Shown: positions 15,296 to 23,423 of the stretch, in pieces
Position numbering within the stretch: position 1 is the first letter of the stretch
How the letters are laid out: the number at the start of each line of letters is the position of its first letter
Source: an uncultured Candidatus Saccharibacteria bacterium
Lineage (GTDB): Bacteria > Patescibacteriota > Saccharimonadia > Saccharimonadales > Saccharimonadaceae
Assembly (NCBI GenBank): GCA_948944455.1
Contig: CARBES010000010.1
Coordinates: 1 to 31,249, forward strand
Length of the DNA stretch: 31,249 nucleotides
Reading direction: 5' to 3'
Position numbers and translations under genes: made by a program
Notes under the pieces: generated by a model
Told to the model about the DNA's origin: nothing
Database searches by the model: none
Seen by the model: the letters and a program-made list of their open reading frames with translations, nothing else

Positions 15296-16211
15296 TCAGC
15301 AATCTGTTTACTTTTCGCATGACTCCATACAGCCCATACTTCACCCTACTAATCGGCAAATCCCACGTCCCCGCATAGTCCACCTGCTCCCCACCAAATG
15401 ATTTCTTATACTGCGTGAACCCATACCACGGATGCTTCGGATCCTCCGACGTCGTAATCCCCCAAAAATCGAACACTTTCTCGCCTTCATTTTGTGCATC
15501 TACAATCATCTGAATTAAAATAATTGTTCCTGCCATCAATTTTCGGTGTTCTTCATCCGTTGCCGCATGTGCATAGTACCTCACCCCGTCATAATCATAA
15601 ATCAACGCTGCCGCAATCGGTTCGCCTTCCAACTCTGCCACATACAACGTCGCAAACCCGGCTTCTAACTGCTTCTTTAGATGATCTTCATTTTGTGGAT
15701 TAAAGTGATCTCGCTCCCCTAGTTTACCTAAGAAATTCGTCAAAATCGTAATCTGTTCCGGATCCTGTGTCTTACGTAAAGTTATCCCCTTATTCTTATG
15801 CGTTCGCCAATGTCGCAATTTTCGCTTTTCTATTCCTGTTAGTATGCTTTCTTGACTATTAGTCAAATCTAGTATCCACGTGTGAGCCGGGTCTAAATCG
15901 TGCGACTTTTTTAGCCCCATTTTTTGCAATTCTTCCGCCGGCAAAGTCGCCGTCGGTTCCACTCGTACAAAAAACACCTTTTGCTCCCGTGCCAGCTCCG
16001 TTAGGGAATCAAGCGCCGATTTCAGAGCCACGCCAGGCTCCACTTCCTTATCCAAGGCTGGCCCATAAGGACAGTACAAATAACTTCCTAACGGCGTCTG
16101 ATGTTTTACCGCCAAATAGGCAAATCCTTCGCCTTCTTTTTCAAAAACTTCACGCCCCTCCATTTTCTCAAACTTACCCCAAGCCGACGACTGCAAAAAA
16201 TGTCTCTTCAT
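15285..16211 (-). CDS. femX: FemX/FemAB-type peptidoglycan bridge aminoacyltransferase
   Basis: 308 aa. The fold is that of the FemABX family: twin GNAT-like domains, with QSSAWGKFEKMEG at the start, SYLYCPYGPAL near residue 50 and the second domain carrying LYVAELEGEPIAAALIYDYDGVRYYAHAATDEEHRKLMAGTIILIQMIVDA, then DFWGI and YGFTQYKKSFGG. Family members add amino acids from aminoacyl-tRNA to the third residue of lipid-linked peptidoglycan precursors. The promoter fixes the start: TATAAT (16224-16219) overlaps a first ATG, and a second ATG follows 7 nt after it, as for other leaderless genes here; the protein then begins MKRHFLQ. The stop codon lies inside palindrome H5. Confidence 0.9.
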   Translation of the reverse strand: MKRHFLQSSAWGKFEKMEGREVFEKEGEGFAYLAVKHQTPLGSYLYCPYGPALDKEVEPGVALKSALDSLTELAREQKVFFVRVEPTATLPAEELQKMGLKKSHDLDPAHTWILDLTNSQESILTGIEKRKLRHWRTHKNKGITLRKTQDPEQITILTNFLGKLGERDHFNPQNEDHLKKQLEAGFATLYVAELEGEPIAAALIYDYDGVRYYAHAATDEEHRKLMAGTIILIQMIVDAQNEGEKVFDFWGITTSEDPKHPWYGFTQYKKSFGGEQVDYAGTWDLPISRVKYGLYGVMRKVNRLLRQA

Positions 16212-16234
16212 AACCTTCATTATACCATAGAATA

Positions 16235-16256
16235 AGGCCCCTGTTTCCAGGGGCCT
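16235..16256 (-). terminator. Terminator hairpin
   Basis: AGGCCCCTG / CAGGGGCCT stem with a 4-nt loop; minus strand continues TTATTCT. It lies between the femX-like promoter and the end of the 16463 gene and probably stops transcripts coming from the latter. Positions 16257-16462 hold no other recognisable feature. Confidence 0.6.
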
Positions 16257-16462
16257 CGACGCTTTTGCGTCATCGTGTTTTTTGCGAAAATTCGTTGTTC
16301 TTCGTTTCGATCTAACTGGCGATCACTGCGGCTAGCCTTGCAGCACCAGTCTAAGCCTCCAACAACGGACAGACATCCGTGGTATCATAGCCGGTCCCGA
16401 CGCCTGTCGCCCGTTTGTCAGAAGCTAGCGGCAGCCCGTACCCTACCGGATGTCAGCTCAGA

Positions 16463-17041
16463 TCAGGCCGCCGCCAAACTGGCGACAAAATCCCGATCTC
16501 TCGCGCGGTAGTGTGTCAGGCCAAAGTCGATCAGCTTCCTGTCGCACGGAATCGTGCTGGCAAACATCGGGGAATCTCTCGTATTGGCCATAGACGGGGC
16601 AGAACTGAACATATTGGGGCCAGAACCGGACGAAATGGTCACGAACGGCAACAGGTTACTCGCGGGAGAACCCCTTGCCGAAGTGGCACGCTCGAACTTT
16701 ATACAAATACGATCCCCGTGATATGCCATAGACCTGGCGAAACGATTTTTCCGCGTCCGCCCACTGGGCGGAGCACCGCTGCTCTTGAAAGAAACGCTGC
16801 AGTCGCCCAAATTCTGGCCTGTGTCCCAGAAATTAGGCGTCGTGTGCTTGAACCGATAGGTGTTGCGGCTCGACCGAACGCCGAGCGATCTTGCCCAGAC
16901 ATACGGAGCAAACGCGGCCCCAGCGAGCACGAACCCTGCACCAAGCGCACCTGCGCCAAATGCCATCGCGACCGCAAAGACCATCAGCATTGCCGACATC
17001 AACACCACCAGCCGTTTCAAATTGCGAGGGCTATGCTCCAT
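16463..17041 (-). CDS. Hypothetical protein with one N-terminal membrane helix
   Basis: 192 aa from ATG 17041 (MEHSPRNLKR), chosen because AAGGAGG is well spaced from it. A single hydrophobic segment at about 10-45 (VVLMSAMLMVFAVAMAFGAGALGAGF) is followed by about 145 polar residues, which predicts a membrane-anchored extracytoplasmic protein. It ends with TGA, rare in this window, and the region is more GC-rich than its neighbours, so it may be acquired or decaying. About 240 nt of structured leader (several short perfect hairpins, for example CCACAAA/TTTGTGG near 17208-17225) separate it from the small gene upstream; the two may share a transcript. Confidence 0.6.
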   Translation of the reverse strand: MEHSPRNLKRLVVLMSAMLMVFAVAMAFGAGALGAGFVLAGAAFAPYVWARSLGVRSSRNTYRFKHTTPNFWDTGQNLGDCSVSFKSSGAPPSGRTRKNRFARSMAYHGDRICIKFERATSARGSPASNLLPFVTISSGSGPNMFSSAPSMANTRDSPMFASTIPCDRKLIDFGLTHYRARDRDFVASLAAA

Positions 17042-17283
17042 AGGCACTTACCTCCTTGAAACAGTCGGCCTGTGCCGTCCAGCCACCCTTTGGCCAGACT
17101 GCACTAGACATTTCTGTAGCTTACTATTCGTAGCCAACTACCACCGTTGGACTACCGGTTGGATGTGCCTACCGGCACCAAATCCTGACGCAACAATCCA
17201 GCAACCACAAATTCCTTTGTGGCAACCGACCGCTACGCCAGCACTTGTTATCCGACAAGAACTATCACCTCCTCTTCACAAAA

Positions 17284-17478
17284 TTAAAGAACTGTCGCCG
17301 TTTGCTTAATAAACTTTGACCAGCCATAAAGGCCATACCAGTCAAGTCCACCTCTGTCCGAGTCCACTGTTTCTTCTCGAGGAGAGACCAGTGGCCTTCG
17401 GAGCGGTCTAGCCGTCTCAGAGGGCTTATCCAACAAACGACTCGCCCAATCTACTGGATATTTCCAGCGAAAGAGCAT
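17284..17478 (-). CDS. Possible small protein, 64 aa, leaderless
   Basis: Starts MLFRWKYPVDW and is basic and Arg/Trp-rich with no membrane segment. Support comes mainly from its promoter: TTGACG (17514-17509), 18-nt spacer, TAGAAT (17490-17485), then 6 nt to ATG 17478, the same leaderless geometry as valS and murE. Composition is not diagnostic and no family is recognised, so it may instead be a leader transcript for the gene at 17041. Confidence 0.4.
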   Translation of the reverse strand: MLFRWKYPVDWASRLLDKPSETARPLRRPLVSPREETVDSDRGGLDWYGLYGWSKFIKQTATVL

Positions 17479-17570
17479 AGGCACATTCTATCTTAAAACC
17501 CTCATCGCCGTCAATAGTTTTCTTAGGTTACTTTTACAACACCCCATTGACCTTCTTATTTCTCCCTTGA

Positions 17571-17765
17571 TTACTCTATGGCTAGACAACGAAGGGAGAA
17601 AGCACGATAACGGAGTCCAACATTTGTTAAAGATACGTTATTTGCATCATATCTAGGAACATACACGGTAGCATTATCCCTAATAAACGAGCCGTAAACC
17701 CATCCGCAATCAGCAATACCGCCTAGAATCTCATTTGAAGCAAAGACCATCCCGCTGCGGACGAA
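17571..17765 (-). repeat. FISUMP-type variable cassette C7
   Basis: Starts FVRSGMVFAS, has CGWVYGSFIR in the middle and ends LRYRAFSLRCLAIE-stop; 64 codons plus stop. The closing block has one substitution (CCTTCGTTG). It is head-to-head with C8, about 135 nt away. Confidence 0.83.
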
Positions 17766-17787
17766 CTTGTACGCGGTGTACAAGTTC
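17763..17787. repeat. Perfect hairpin overlapping the start of cassette C7
   Basis: GAACTTGTAC and GTACAAGTTC pair perfectly around a 5-nt loop and share the GAA with the C7 start. There is no T-tract. It matches the pattern of hairpins at cassette 5' ends. Confidence 0.6.
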
Positions 17788-17873
17788 AGCTTAGATTTAT
17801 CTCTGTTATCTTTGTGATTTTAAGCTTAATTAAACCAAGATACGATATATCCAATAGGGGTAATATGCTATCG

Positions 17874-17896
17874 AACTAATTCTTAAGGAATTAGTT
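17874..17896. repeat. Hairpin just upstream of cassette C8
   Basis: AACTAATTC and GAATTAGTT pair perfectly around TTAAG and end 4 nt before the cassette start. The stretch 17788-17873 between the two hairpins holds no other recognisable feature. Confidence 0.6.
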
Positions 17897-17900
17897 GGGT

Positions 17901-18104
17901 TGCGTCCGCAGCGGACATCCAAGTATTGAAATTAGTTGGCGTGATGCATTTTATGCGGCTGGTGTAAGCAGTTTTTATTATGGCAGCTTCGCCGGAGCTA
18001 CTACTAATAGAGTTAATTACCTTACAGTAGACGATTTGGTATCCAAAAATACCTACTATGACCGCTACTGGGGCTTCTCCCTCCGTTGTCTAGCCATAGA
18101 GTAA
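17901..18104 (+). repeat. FISUMP-type variable cassette C8
   Basis: Starts CVRSGHPSIE (TGCGTCC replacing TTCGTCC), has FYYGSFAGAT in the middle and ends DRYWGFSLRCLAIE-stop; 67 codons plus stop. The closing block is standard. Palindrome H6 follows. Confidence 0.85.
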
Positions 18105-18127
18105 TCAAGGGAGGATGAAACCCAAAC

Positions 18128-18282
18128 CAGCGTGGTGATAGTATGCTTATTTCTACTTTACCTTTGTGAGAGACTGAAAAATCCGCCCTCTCGAAGAGAG
18201 CAGCTCCTCATATACTTGAGCATACCTTAGCTGCAAGTGTCTCGAATCAAGGGCAAAGTAGAAATAAGAACAATACTACTAC
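18128..18282 (+). repeat. Structured palindrome H6 (family A)
   Basis: Main arms 18146-18166 and 18248-18268 match at 19 of 21 positions; an outer section GTGGTgatAGTAT / ATACTACTAC extends the helix into the tsaD stop codon. The interior has GAGAGACTGAAAAATCC (18168-18184), a CTCTC/GAGAG hairpin, ATATACTTG (18210-18218) and GTGTCTCGAA. Here GAGAC pairs with GTCTC where H3 and H4 have GAGGC with GCCTC, a compensatory change. Confidence 0.62.
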
Positions 18283-19322
18283 GCAATATCAGTTCTAGGC
18301 GCAATCGAAAGACTATACGGGTCAGTCTCTTTAACACCTGACACTACTTCAAAATACGCCGCCGCCCCCACCATTGCCGCATTATCCCCGGTCCATTTCA
18401 GCTCTGGGATAAACACCTTCACCCCGCCAAACCGCCCGTCTTGCGCCTTCTCTTTCAAAACCTGATTTGCACTCACTCCGCCCGCTAATACTATCGATTT
18501 CACCTCCGGACGCTCTTCTAACGCCCTAGCTACTTTCTCTAACAAAATCTCACAAGCCGTTTCTTGGAACGACGCCGCAAAATCCGCCTTCTGCTGCTCT
18601 GATAAGTTTTCTTTTAGCTCATACGATGGTGTCGTAATCGGCAAGCCGAGTTCATTTTGCACCGCCCTCAGCACTGCCGTCTTCAAACCAGAAAACGAAA
18701 AGTCCAAACCGTCAACCTTGGGATGTGGTAATTTATATTTTCTAATATCTCCTTTTTCCGCACATTTCGCAATCGACGGTCCACCCGGATAGGGAAGACC
18801 CAAAATCTTTGCTACTTTGTCAAAACATTCTCCTACCGCATCATCTCGTGTCGTCCCAATAATCTCAAACTGATTATGCTCGCTCATATAGATAATCTGT
18901 GTATGTCCACCCGATACCACCAACGCCAACAACGGAAACTCCGGAACCAAACCATCGCCCAACCAATTCGCATAAATATGTGATTTCAGGTGATGCGTAG
19001 CGTACAATGGCTTTCCCCAAAGTATCGCCAACATCCTTGCCGTTAGCGTCCCGATTAGTAATGACCCCATCAATCCTGGCGTGTGTGTCACCGCGATCGA
19101 GTCAATCTCGTCCTTCGTCAAACCAGCATCATCCAACGCTTTATGCACCACTGGCAAAATCGCTTCTAGATGTGACCTCGCCGCCACTTCTGGAATCACC
19201 CCACCATACGCCGCAAAAATATCCACCTGCGACACCACTACGTTACTTAGAATCTTCGTGCCATTCTCAATTACCGCTGCCGCCGTTTCGTCGCACGAAC
19301 TCTCAATCGCCAAAATCTTCAT
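18279..19322 (-). CDS. tsaD: tRNA threonylcarbamoyladenosine transferase TsaD
   Basis: 347 aa, full length. TsaD transfers the threonylcarbamoyl group to A37 of ANN-decoding tRNAs, working with TsaB, TsaE and TsaC, none of which is in the window. It begins with the ASKHA phosphate-binding strand MKILAIESSCDETAAAV. Metal ligands H111 and H115 (HHLKSH) lie at the canonical positions, followed by FPLLALVVSGGHTQI and later GGVSAN near residue 278 and the C-terminal TGDNAAMV with the third metal ligand Asp. The -10 TATGAT leaves only 9 nt before the ATG. Its last codons form the outer arm of palindrome H6. Confidence 0.95.
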   Translation of the reverse strand: MKILAIESSCDETAAAVIENGTKILSNVVVSQVDIFAAYGGVIPEVAARSHLEAILPVVHKALDDAGLTKDEIDSIAVTHTPGLMGSLLIGTLTARMLAILWGKPLYATHHLKSHIYANWLGDGLVPEFPLLALVVSGGHTQIIYMSEHNQFEIIGTTRDDAVGECFDKVAKILGLPYPGGPSIAKCAEKGDIRKYKLPHPKVDGLDFSFSGLKTAVLRAVQNELGLPITTPSYELKENLSEQQKADFAASFQETACEILLEKVARALEERPEVKSIVLAGGVSANQVLKEKAQDGRFGGVKVFIPELKWTGDNAAMVGAAAYFEVVSGVKETDPYSLSIAPRTDIA

Positions 19323-19440
19323 CCTATCTTTATCATATCATAATTACCATAAAATCGCCAGCCTCCCCAAATATCTTGCTTTTTTCTCCCTTGAAAAGTA
19401 TAATAAAATTAGTTATCTCATCAAAAAAGGAGCTTCTTTT

Positions 19441-20043
19441 ATGCAAAATGATCAAACCAACGCCTCAACTACCCCAAACCCAGCCCAACCAACCCAGCCA
19501 AGCTATGTCGTTCCTAAATCCTCCACAGTCGCTGGCATTCTTGGTATTTTCCTCGGCAGTTTTGGTGCTCACGATTGGTATCTTGGCGATAACAAGAAAG
19601 GCATTTTGCATGTTGCGCTTTTCGGTGGTGGCTTTATCATAACTATTATTGGCGCTCTTCTTGCCGCCATTACCGCTTCGATCCCTCTCATCGGTATTCT
19701 TTTTGGTCTAGTTGCAATGCTCGGCTATCTCGTCCTTCTCGGCAACTGTATCTGGGGTCTCATTGAAGGCATCATCATTCTCTCGCAAGGTGACGCCGGC
19801 CTCGCCGCCAAAGGCTACCCTATCGCCGTCCCGCAAGTTTACGTCCAGAACCCAACCACCAGTCAAACTGCCACACAACCTACTCAACCAACCGCTCCAG
19901 CCGCCTCCGCCACTAACGTCACCTCACCTGAAACTTCTACCGCCAAGTCAGCCGAAGCTAAAACCGAGGACAAGCCAGAAACCAAATCAGAAACCAAAGA
20001 AGCCAAGGTCGAGAAAAAGTCTGGATCCAAAAAATCTGAATAG
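19441..20043 (+). CDS. TM2-domain membrane protein
   Basis: 200 aa. After a Pro/Gln-rich start (1-25), residues about 26-110 form a TM2 domain: two or three hydrophobic helices with the signature GIFLGSFGAHDWYLGDNKKGILH, matching the family's G.FGahrFYlG....Gi. The remaining ~80 residues are Thr/Ala/Lys/Glu-rich and probably disordered. TM2 proteins lie in the membrane; their function is mostly unknown. AAGGAG lies 10 nt before ATG 19441 and TATAAT is at about 19400, so this gene has a normal leader. A terminator follows. Confidence 0.85.
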   Translation: MQNDQTNASTTPNPAQPTQPSYVVPKSSTVAGILGIFLGSFGAHDWYLGDNKKGILHVALFGGGFIITIIGALLAAITASIPLIGILFGLVAMLGYLVLLGNCIWGLIEGIIILSQGDAGLAAKGYPIAVPQVYVQNPTTSQTATQPTQPTAPAASATNVTSPETSTAKSAEAKTEDKPETKSETKEAKVEKKSGSKKSE

Positions 20044-20058
20044 TCGTCTCCTCATCCC

Positions 20059-20081
20059 GCCCCTCCCCGGAGGGGCTTTTT
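20059..20081 (+). terminator. Terminator of the TM2 gene
   Basis: GCCCCTCC / GGAGGGGC stem with a 2-nt loop and TTTTT directly after it. Confidence 0.85.
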
Positions 20082-20124
20082 CGTGCCTAAACTCCTCAAT
20101 CTCATCCCGCCTCAATACTCATGC

Positions 20125-20130
20125 TATAAT
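20125..20130 (+). promoter_or_regulatory. -10 box, leaderless start
   Basis: TGC-TATAAT, 6 nt, then ATG 20137. It excludes the upstream in-frame start at 20083, which precedes the promoter. Confidence 0.65.
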
Positions 20131-20136
20131 ATACTT

Positions 20137-21183
20137 ATGATTAAATTTTCCGGCTCTCATCAAGACTTTGGCCTCATTCATGGTCAATATCTCCGCGCCG
20201 CTCATCACAACTTCTATACCCGTTACAATCCCGCCACTCTCCGTCGCCAGCTTGCCATCTACCAAAAATTCTATCCCGAGCTTATTCTAGAAATCACCTC
20301 CGCCGCCAAAGTGATCGGCCTCGACCCAAACCTCCTCCTCTACGAAGACATAGCTTCCTTCGTCGATAACCAAAAGCGCCGCATCGACCAACGCACCCAC
20401 GGCTGCACTATTTTTGCTGTTCACGAAAAAGGCAGAACTTTTGTTGGTCGTAATTACGATTGGAAACCGGCCGCCCGCGAATTCTTTGAGCAATACGACC
20501 TCAATTTTACCAACGGCTATCGCCATTTTCTTTTTTCTGACGAAGGAGTCTATGGTCGCCACCTCGGTAAAAATACTCGTAAACTCTACGCCGAAGACGC
20601 CGTCAATGAGCACGGCCTTTATGTCGGGCTTACTTATGCCCACATCGACAAATGGGGCTACGGTCTTTCACCTTCTCATTTCATTCGCTATATTGCCGAA
20701 CATTGCCGCACCACCCGCCAAGCTCTCAATGCCTTCAAACGAATCCCTTGTGCTATTCCAAAAAACTTTCTCATCGCCGACAGCAAGGGAGATCTCGCCG
20801 TGGTTGAACATGCTGCTAAGAAGTTCGCCATTCTCCGTCCTGACGAATGGGGAACTGCTCGCCCCAGCTCTAGCCAGCCTGGCGCGCCAAAACTCATCGT
20901 CCAGACGAATCATTGCCTCGCTCCCTCGCTTAAACCGCTTGACCGCGTTACTCGCGATAACCCCACCGCCAATACCTTCCTCCGCTACGAGGAAGCCAAA
21001 CATCTTGTCGAAATACAACTCCCTGGATTCCAGTTCACCGACATCTGGCGCATCCTCCGTCGCTCGCATTATGTTTACAGCGATGAAACCATTTGGTCGC
21101 TCGCGCTTGAACTCTCCGAACCTCGCCTCAATCTCTATTACGACACCGCCCTCGGCCAAAAACAAGAAAAATTCGGCTTCTAA
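20137..21183 (+). CDS. C45-like Ntn hydrolase / acyltransferase
   Basis: 348 aa. The pattern fits the C45 (acyl-CoA:6-aminopenicillanic acid acyltransferase-like) and choloylglycine hydrolase group: FGLIHGQYLR at the start, then THGCTIFAVHEKGRTFVGRNYDW, where Cys90 would be the catalytic N-terminal nucleophile exposed by autocleavage before it and GRNYDW (104-109) is the second conserved block. AEDAVNEHGLYVGLTYAH (about 150-167) fits the family's N-E-x-GL motif. Members hydrolyse or form amide bonds of small molecules or peptides; the substrate here cannot be told. No signal peptide. Cassette C9 follows within 21 nt. Confidence 0.8.
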   Translation: MIKFSGSHQDFGLIHGQYLRAAHHNFYTRYNPATLRRQLAIYQKFYPELILEITSAAKVIGLDPNLLLYEDIASFVDNQKRRIDQRTHGCTIFAVHEKGRTFVGRNYDWKPAAREFFEQYDLNFTNGYRHFLFSDEGVYGRHLGKNTRKLYAEDAVNEHGLYVGLTYAHIDKWGYGLSPSHFIRYIAEHCRTTRQALNAFKRIPCAIPKNFLIADSKGDLAVVEHAAKKFAILRPDEWGTARPSSSQPGAPKLIVQTNHCLAPSLKPLDRVTRDNPTANTFLRYEEAKHLVEIQLPGFQFTDIWRILRRSHYVYSDETIWSLALELSEPRLNLYYDTALGQKQEKFGF

Positions 21184-21203
21184 CCTTCTTCATCCTCCCT
21201 TGA

Positions 21204-21404
21204 TTACTCTATGGCTAGACAACGGAGGGGAAAGGGCCAAAACCTGAGGTTATTGTTTGATGGATTAAGATAATTGGAAGTTTCGCGATAATAAAGACCG
21301 TAGACGGTATTAGTATCTGCAGTTGCTCCCCAATAATCGGCTAATGCTCCGGGAAGATAAATGACATTAGCATTGTGATGAATAACGTGTCCGCTGCGAA
21401 CGAA
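21204..21404 (-). repeat. FISUMP-type variable cassette C9
   Basis: Starts FVRSGHVIHH (CTGCGAACGAA on the plus strand, one substitution), has DYWGATADTN in the middle and ends LRFWPFPLRCLAIE-stop; 66 codons plus stop. Its closing block ends a few nt from the convergent C45-like gene. Head-to-head with C10. Confidence 0.85.
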
Positions 21405-21408
21405 ACCC

Positions 21409-21434
21409 GCTCCTAGTTTTCAAAAAGTAGGAGC
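21409..21434. repeat. Hairpin between cassettes C9 and C10
   Basis: GCTCCTA (21409-21415) pairs with TAGGAGC (21428-21434), with inner GTTTT / AAAAAG also able to pair. It ends 16 nt before the C10 start, whose last part is ACTTTTC. Confidence 0.6.
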
Positions 21435-21450
21435 ACAAAATACACTTTTC

Positions 21451-21633
21451 TTCGTCCGCAGCGGTGATTCTGATATGCGAAATCACGGTGCCACGAACAT
21501 TGTAGGAGTAAATGGATTTATATGGAGCTTAAGACCACGTTTGATGCTGACATTTGATGGTTATACTACAGCTCCTAACTATCAAGACGGCCGTTTCTGG
21601 GGCTTCTCCCTCCGTTGTCTAGCCATAGAGTAA
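21451..21633 (+). repeat. FISUMP-type variable cassette C10
   Basis: Starts FVRSGDSDMR, has GFIWSLRPRL in the middle and ends GRFWGFSLRCLAIE-stop; 60 codons plus stop, the shortest complete copy. Both flanks are standard. Palindrome H7 begins 59 nt after the stop. Confidence 0.86.
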
Positions 21634-21692
21634 TCAAGGGAGGATGAAGAAGGCTTTAACAGAGAGAGTTTGAAATCAAACGATAGTAAATT

Positions 21693-21819
21693 ATTATCTC
21701 TATTATCCATACTCAAGAGAAGCTAGAAAAACCGTCCTCTCAAGGAAAACGGTTTCTCATGTACTTGAACACAACTCAACTGCATGCGCCTCGGTTTGAG
21801 TATAAATAATAGAGATAAT
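21693..21819 (+). repeat. Structured palindrome H7 (family A)
   Basis: Arms 21693-21716 and 21796-21819 match at 22 of 24 positions. The interior has GAGAAGCTAGAAAAACCG (21717-21734), an AAACCGT/ACGGTTT hairpin, ATGTACTTG (21759-21767) and GCGCCTCGG. It ends 7 nt from the stop codon of the convergent murE. Confidence 0.62.
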
Positions 21820-21826
21820 GAGATGC

Positions 21827-23107
21827 CTATATCCTTTTCTTCAAACTCTTTCTGATCACCTCTTTCGCTACCTTGATATCCTCGAAATCATGCGGCCCAT
21901 CCGCCCTAAGAATCGTCTTCTCGTGCCCCTTGCCGAGAATCAACACCAAATCTCCTCGCCGCGCCATCCGAATCGCTTTTTCAATCGCTTTCCTCCGATC
22001 CAACTCAACAAAAAGATCCTTGTCCATTACTTTCCCAGCCTTCTCTGCCCCCACTACAAACATCCCCGCAATCTCTTTCGGATCCTCGTCGCGCGAGTCA
22101 TCTTCGGTAATAATCACGACATCACTATTCTTGCCCAAGATTTCTCCTCTTGGCTCTCTCGTCGAAGGGTCTCGTTGCCCAGCGCCACCGTGCAACGCAA
22201 TTATCTTCCGCCCAGCTGCCGCTTTTCCTACACTCTCGAACACCTTTTCGAGAGCGTCCGGCTGATGTGCATAATCCACGATCACCTCGTAATCTTGCCC
22301 TTCTCGGATTCGCGTCATTCGCCCTTCGACCTCCGTCAAAGCATAAATCCCTCGCTCAATTTGCTGCTTCGTCAGACCAACCTTCTTACCCACTGCCACC
22401 GCCGCAAGGGAATTATAAACATTAAATTTCCCCGGAATCTGTGTCTTAATATTTATATCACCACACGAATATTCCACACCAGCCGCACTAAGCTTCACTT
22501 CTGTCGCTCTCAACTCTCCCTGCCTTATACCGTATGTCGTCATATCACCAGACGCATAAATATCCTCAAAATACCGCGCATTCTCATCGTCAGCATTAAT
22601 CACCCCATACTTCGCCTTCTTAAACAGTTTTAGTTTCGCCTTTCGATAATTCTCAAAAGTCTTGTGATAATCCAAATGCTCGTGCGTCAAATTCGTAAAC
22701 ACCGCGATCTCCACCGGCACCCCCAGCGTCCGGAACTGCGACATTGCATGCGACGTCGTCTCTAACACAAGGAACTCCGACCCCGCATCCGTTACTGCGC
22801 GCATCCGCTTGTTCAGAATTTCCACTCGTTCCGTCGTCATATGCTCGAACTGCTGGTGCATATGCTCACCATCTTCGCTCCACCCCACTGTCGTGAGCAG
22901 CCCTGTTTTCCGCCCCGCCTCATTCAACATCTTCCAGATCATGAAGCAGGTCGTCGTCTTCCCATTCGTCCCTGTCACCGCAATCACGCGCAGCTTTTTC
23001 GCCGGAAAATCATACTTCGCACTCGCCGCCGCCGCCTGCACCCAGTGCACTGGCAATACCAACTGATTATAAAACGGGATTTTCTCCACCACACTCTTCA
23101 AACTCAT
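21827..23107 (-). CDS. murE: UDP-N-acetylmuramyl-tripeptide synthetase (MurE-type ligase)
   Basis: 426 aa. MurE adds the third residue of the peptidoglycan stem peptide to UDP-MurNAc-L-Ala-D-Glu, using ATP. The ATP-binding P-loop GTNGKTTT is at 46-53, TNLTHEHLDYH at 138-148, and HGGAGQRDPSTREPRG near 306-321. The substrate-recognition loop reads DDSRDEDP (336-343) where diaminopimelate-adding enzymes usually have DNPR, so the third amino acid is uncertain. Typical MurE has about 490 residues; this one lacks most of the N-terminal domain. TATAAT (23119-23114) lies 6 nt before the ATG, a leaderless start. Palindrome H7 follows the stop. With FemX it belongs to cell-wall synthesis. Confidence 0.92.
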   Translation of the reverse strand: MSLKSVVEKIPFYNQLVLPVHWVQAAAASAKYDFPAKKLRVIAVTGTNGKTTTCFMIWKMLNEAGRKTGLLTTVGWSEDGEHMHQQFEHMTTERVEILNKRMRAVTDAGSEFLVLETTSHAMSQFRTLGVPVEIAVFTNLTHEHLDYHKTFENYRKAKLKLFKKAKYGVINADDENARYFEDIYASGDMTTYGIRQGELRATEVKLSAAGVEYSCGDINIKTQIPGKFNVYNSLAAVAVGKKVGLTKQQIERGIYALTEVEGRMTRIREGQDYEVIVDYAHQPDALEKVFESVGKAAAGRKIIALHGGAGQRDPSTREPRGEILGKNSDVVIITEDDSRDEDPKEIAGMFVVGAEKAGKVMDKDLFVELDRRKAIEKAIRMARRGDLVLILGKGHEKTILRADGPHDFEDIKVAKEVIRKSLKKRI

Positions 23108-23172
23108 GGCTCTATTATACCACTACGCCAGCATTTTCGCGCCTGGCATCTGCTTTACCGAATCTCAATCAA

Positions 23173-23283
23173 ATGTCCAAAGCAGTTCCGCCCCGTTCAA
23201 GTTGCACTTCGTTCAAATCCACATACACCGCCAAACGACAGCTTCGGATACTCCAGATGTATCGGAAAAACTTAATCAAATAA
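23173..23283 (+). CDS. Possible small basic peptide, 36 aa
   Basis: MSKAVPPRSS start, about one quarter Lys/Arg, ending directly before a terminator hairpin. There is no ribosome site or clear promoter, and the family is not recognised. The terminator implies a plus-strand transcript here, which may equally be non-coding. The 315-nt gap 23108-23423 otherwise holds only the murE promoter. Confidence 0.25.
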   Translation: MSKAVPPRSSCTSFKSTYTAKRQLRILQMYRKNLIK

Positions 23284-23286
23284 AAA

Positions 23287-23317
23287 CCCTCCACTATAAC
23301 AGTGGAGGGTTTGGTTT
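23287..23317 (+). terminator. Terminator hairpin
   Basis: CCCTCCACT / AGTGGAGGG stem with a 5-nt loop, followed by TTTGGTTT. On the minus strand it is followed by TTTTTA, so it can act in both directions. Confidence 0.7.
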
Positions 23318-23423
23318 ACTCTAAAATAGAGATATCAAATCGAGATACAGAAAAGCTCAAAACATGCCAACTCGGGCCATAGGACAGCGCAGGTGACAGC
23401 GCTAAATCAAAACGTCAAACTAA

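Noticed and set aside
8799..21819. Integron gene cassettes with attC sites
   Set aside because: A promoterless ORF followed by a variable-sequence palindrome recalls a cassette plus attC, but the palindrome ends lack GTTRRRY/RYYYAAC core sites, cassettes are scattered among unrelated genes, and no integrase is present.
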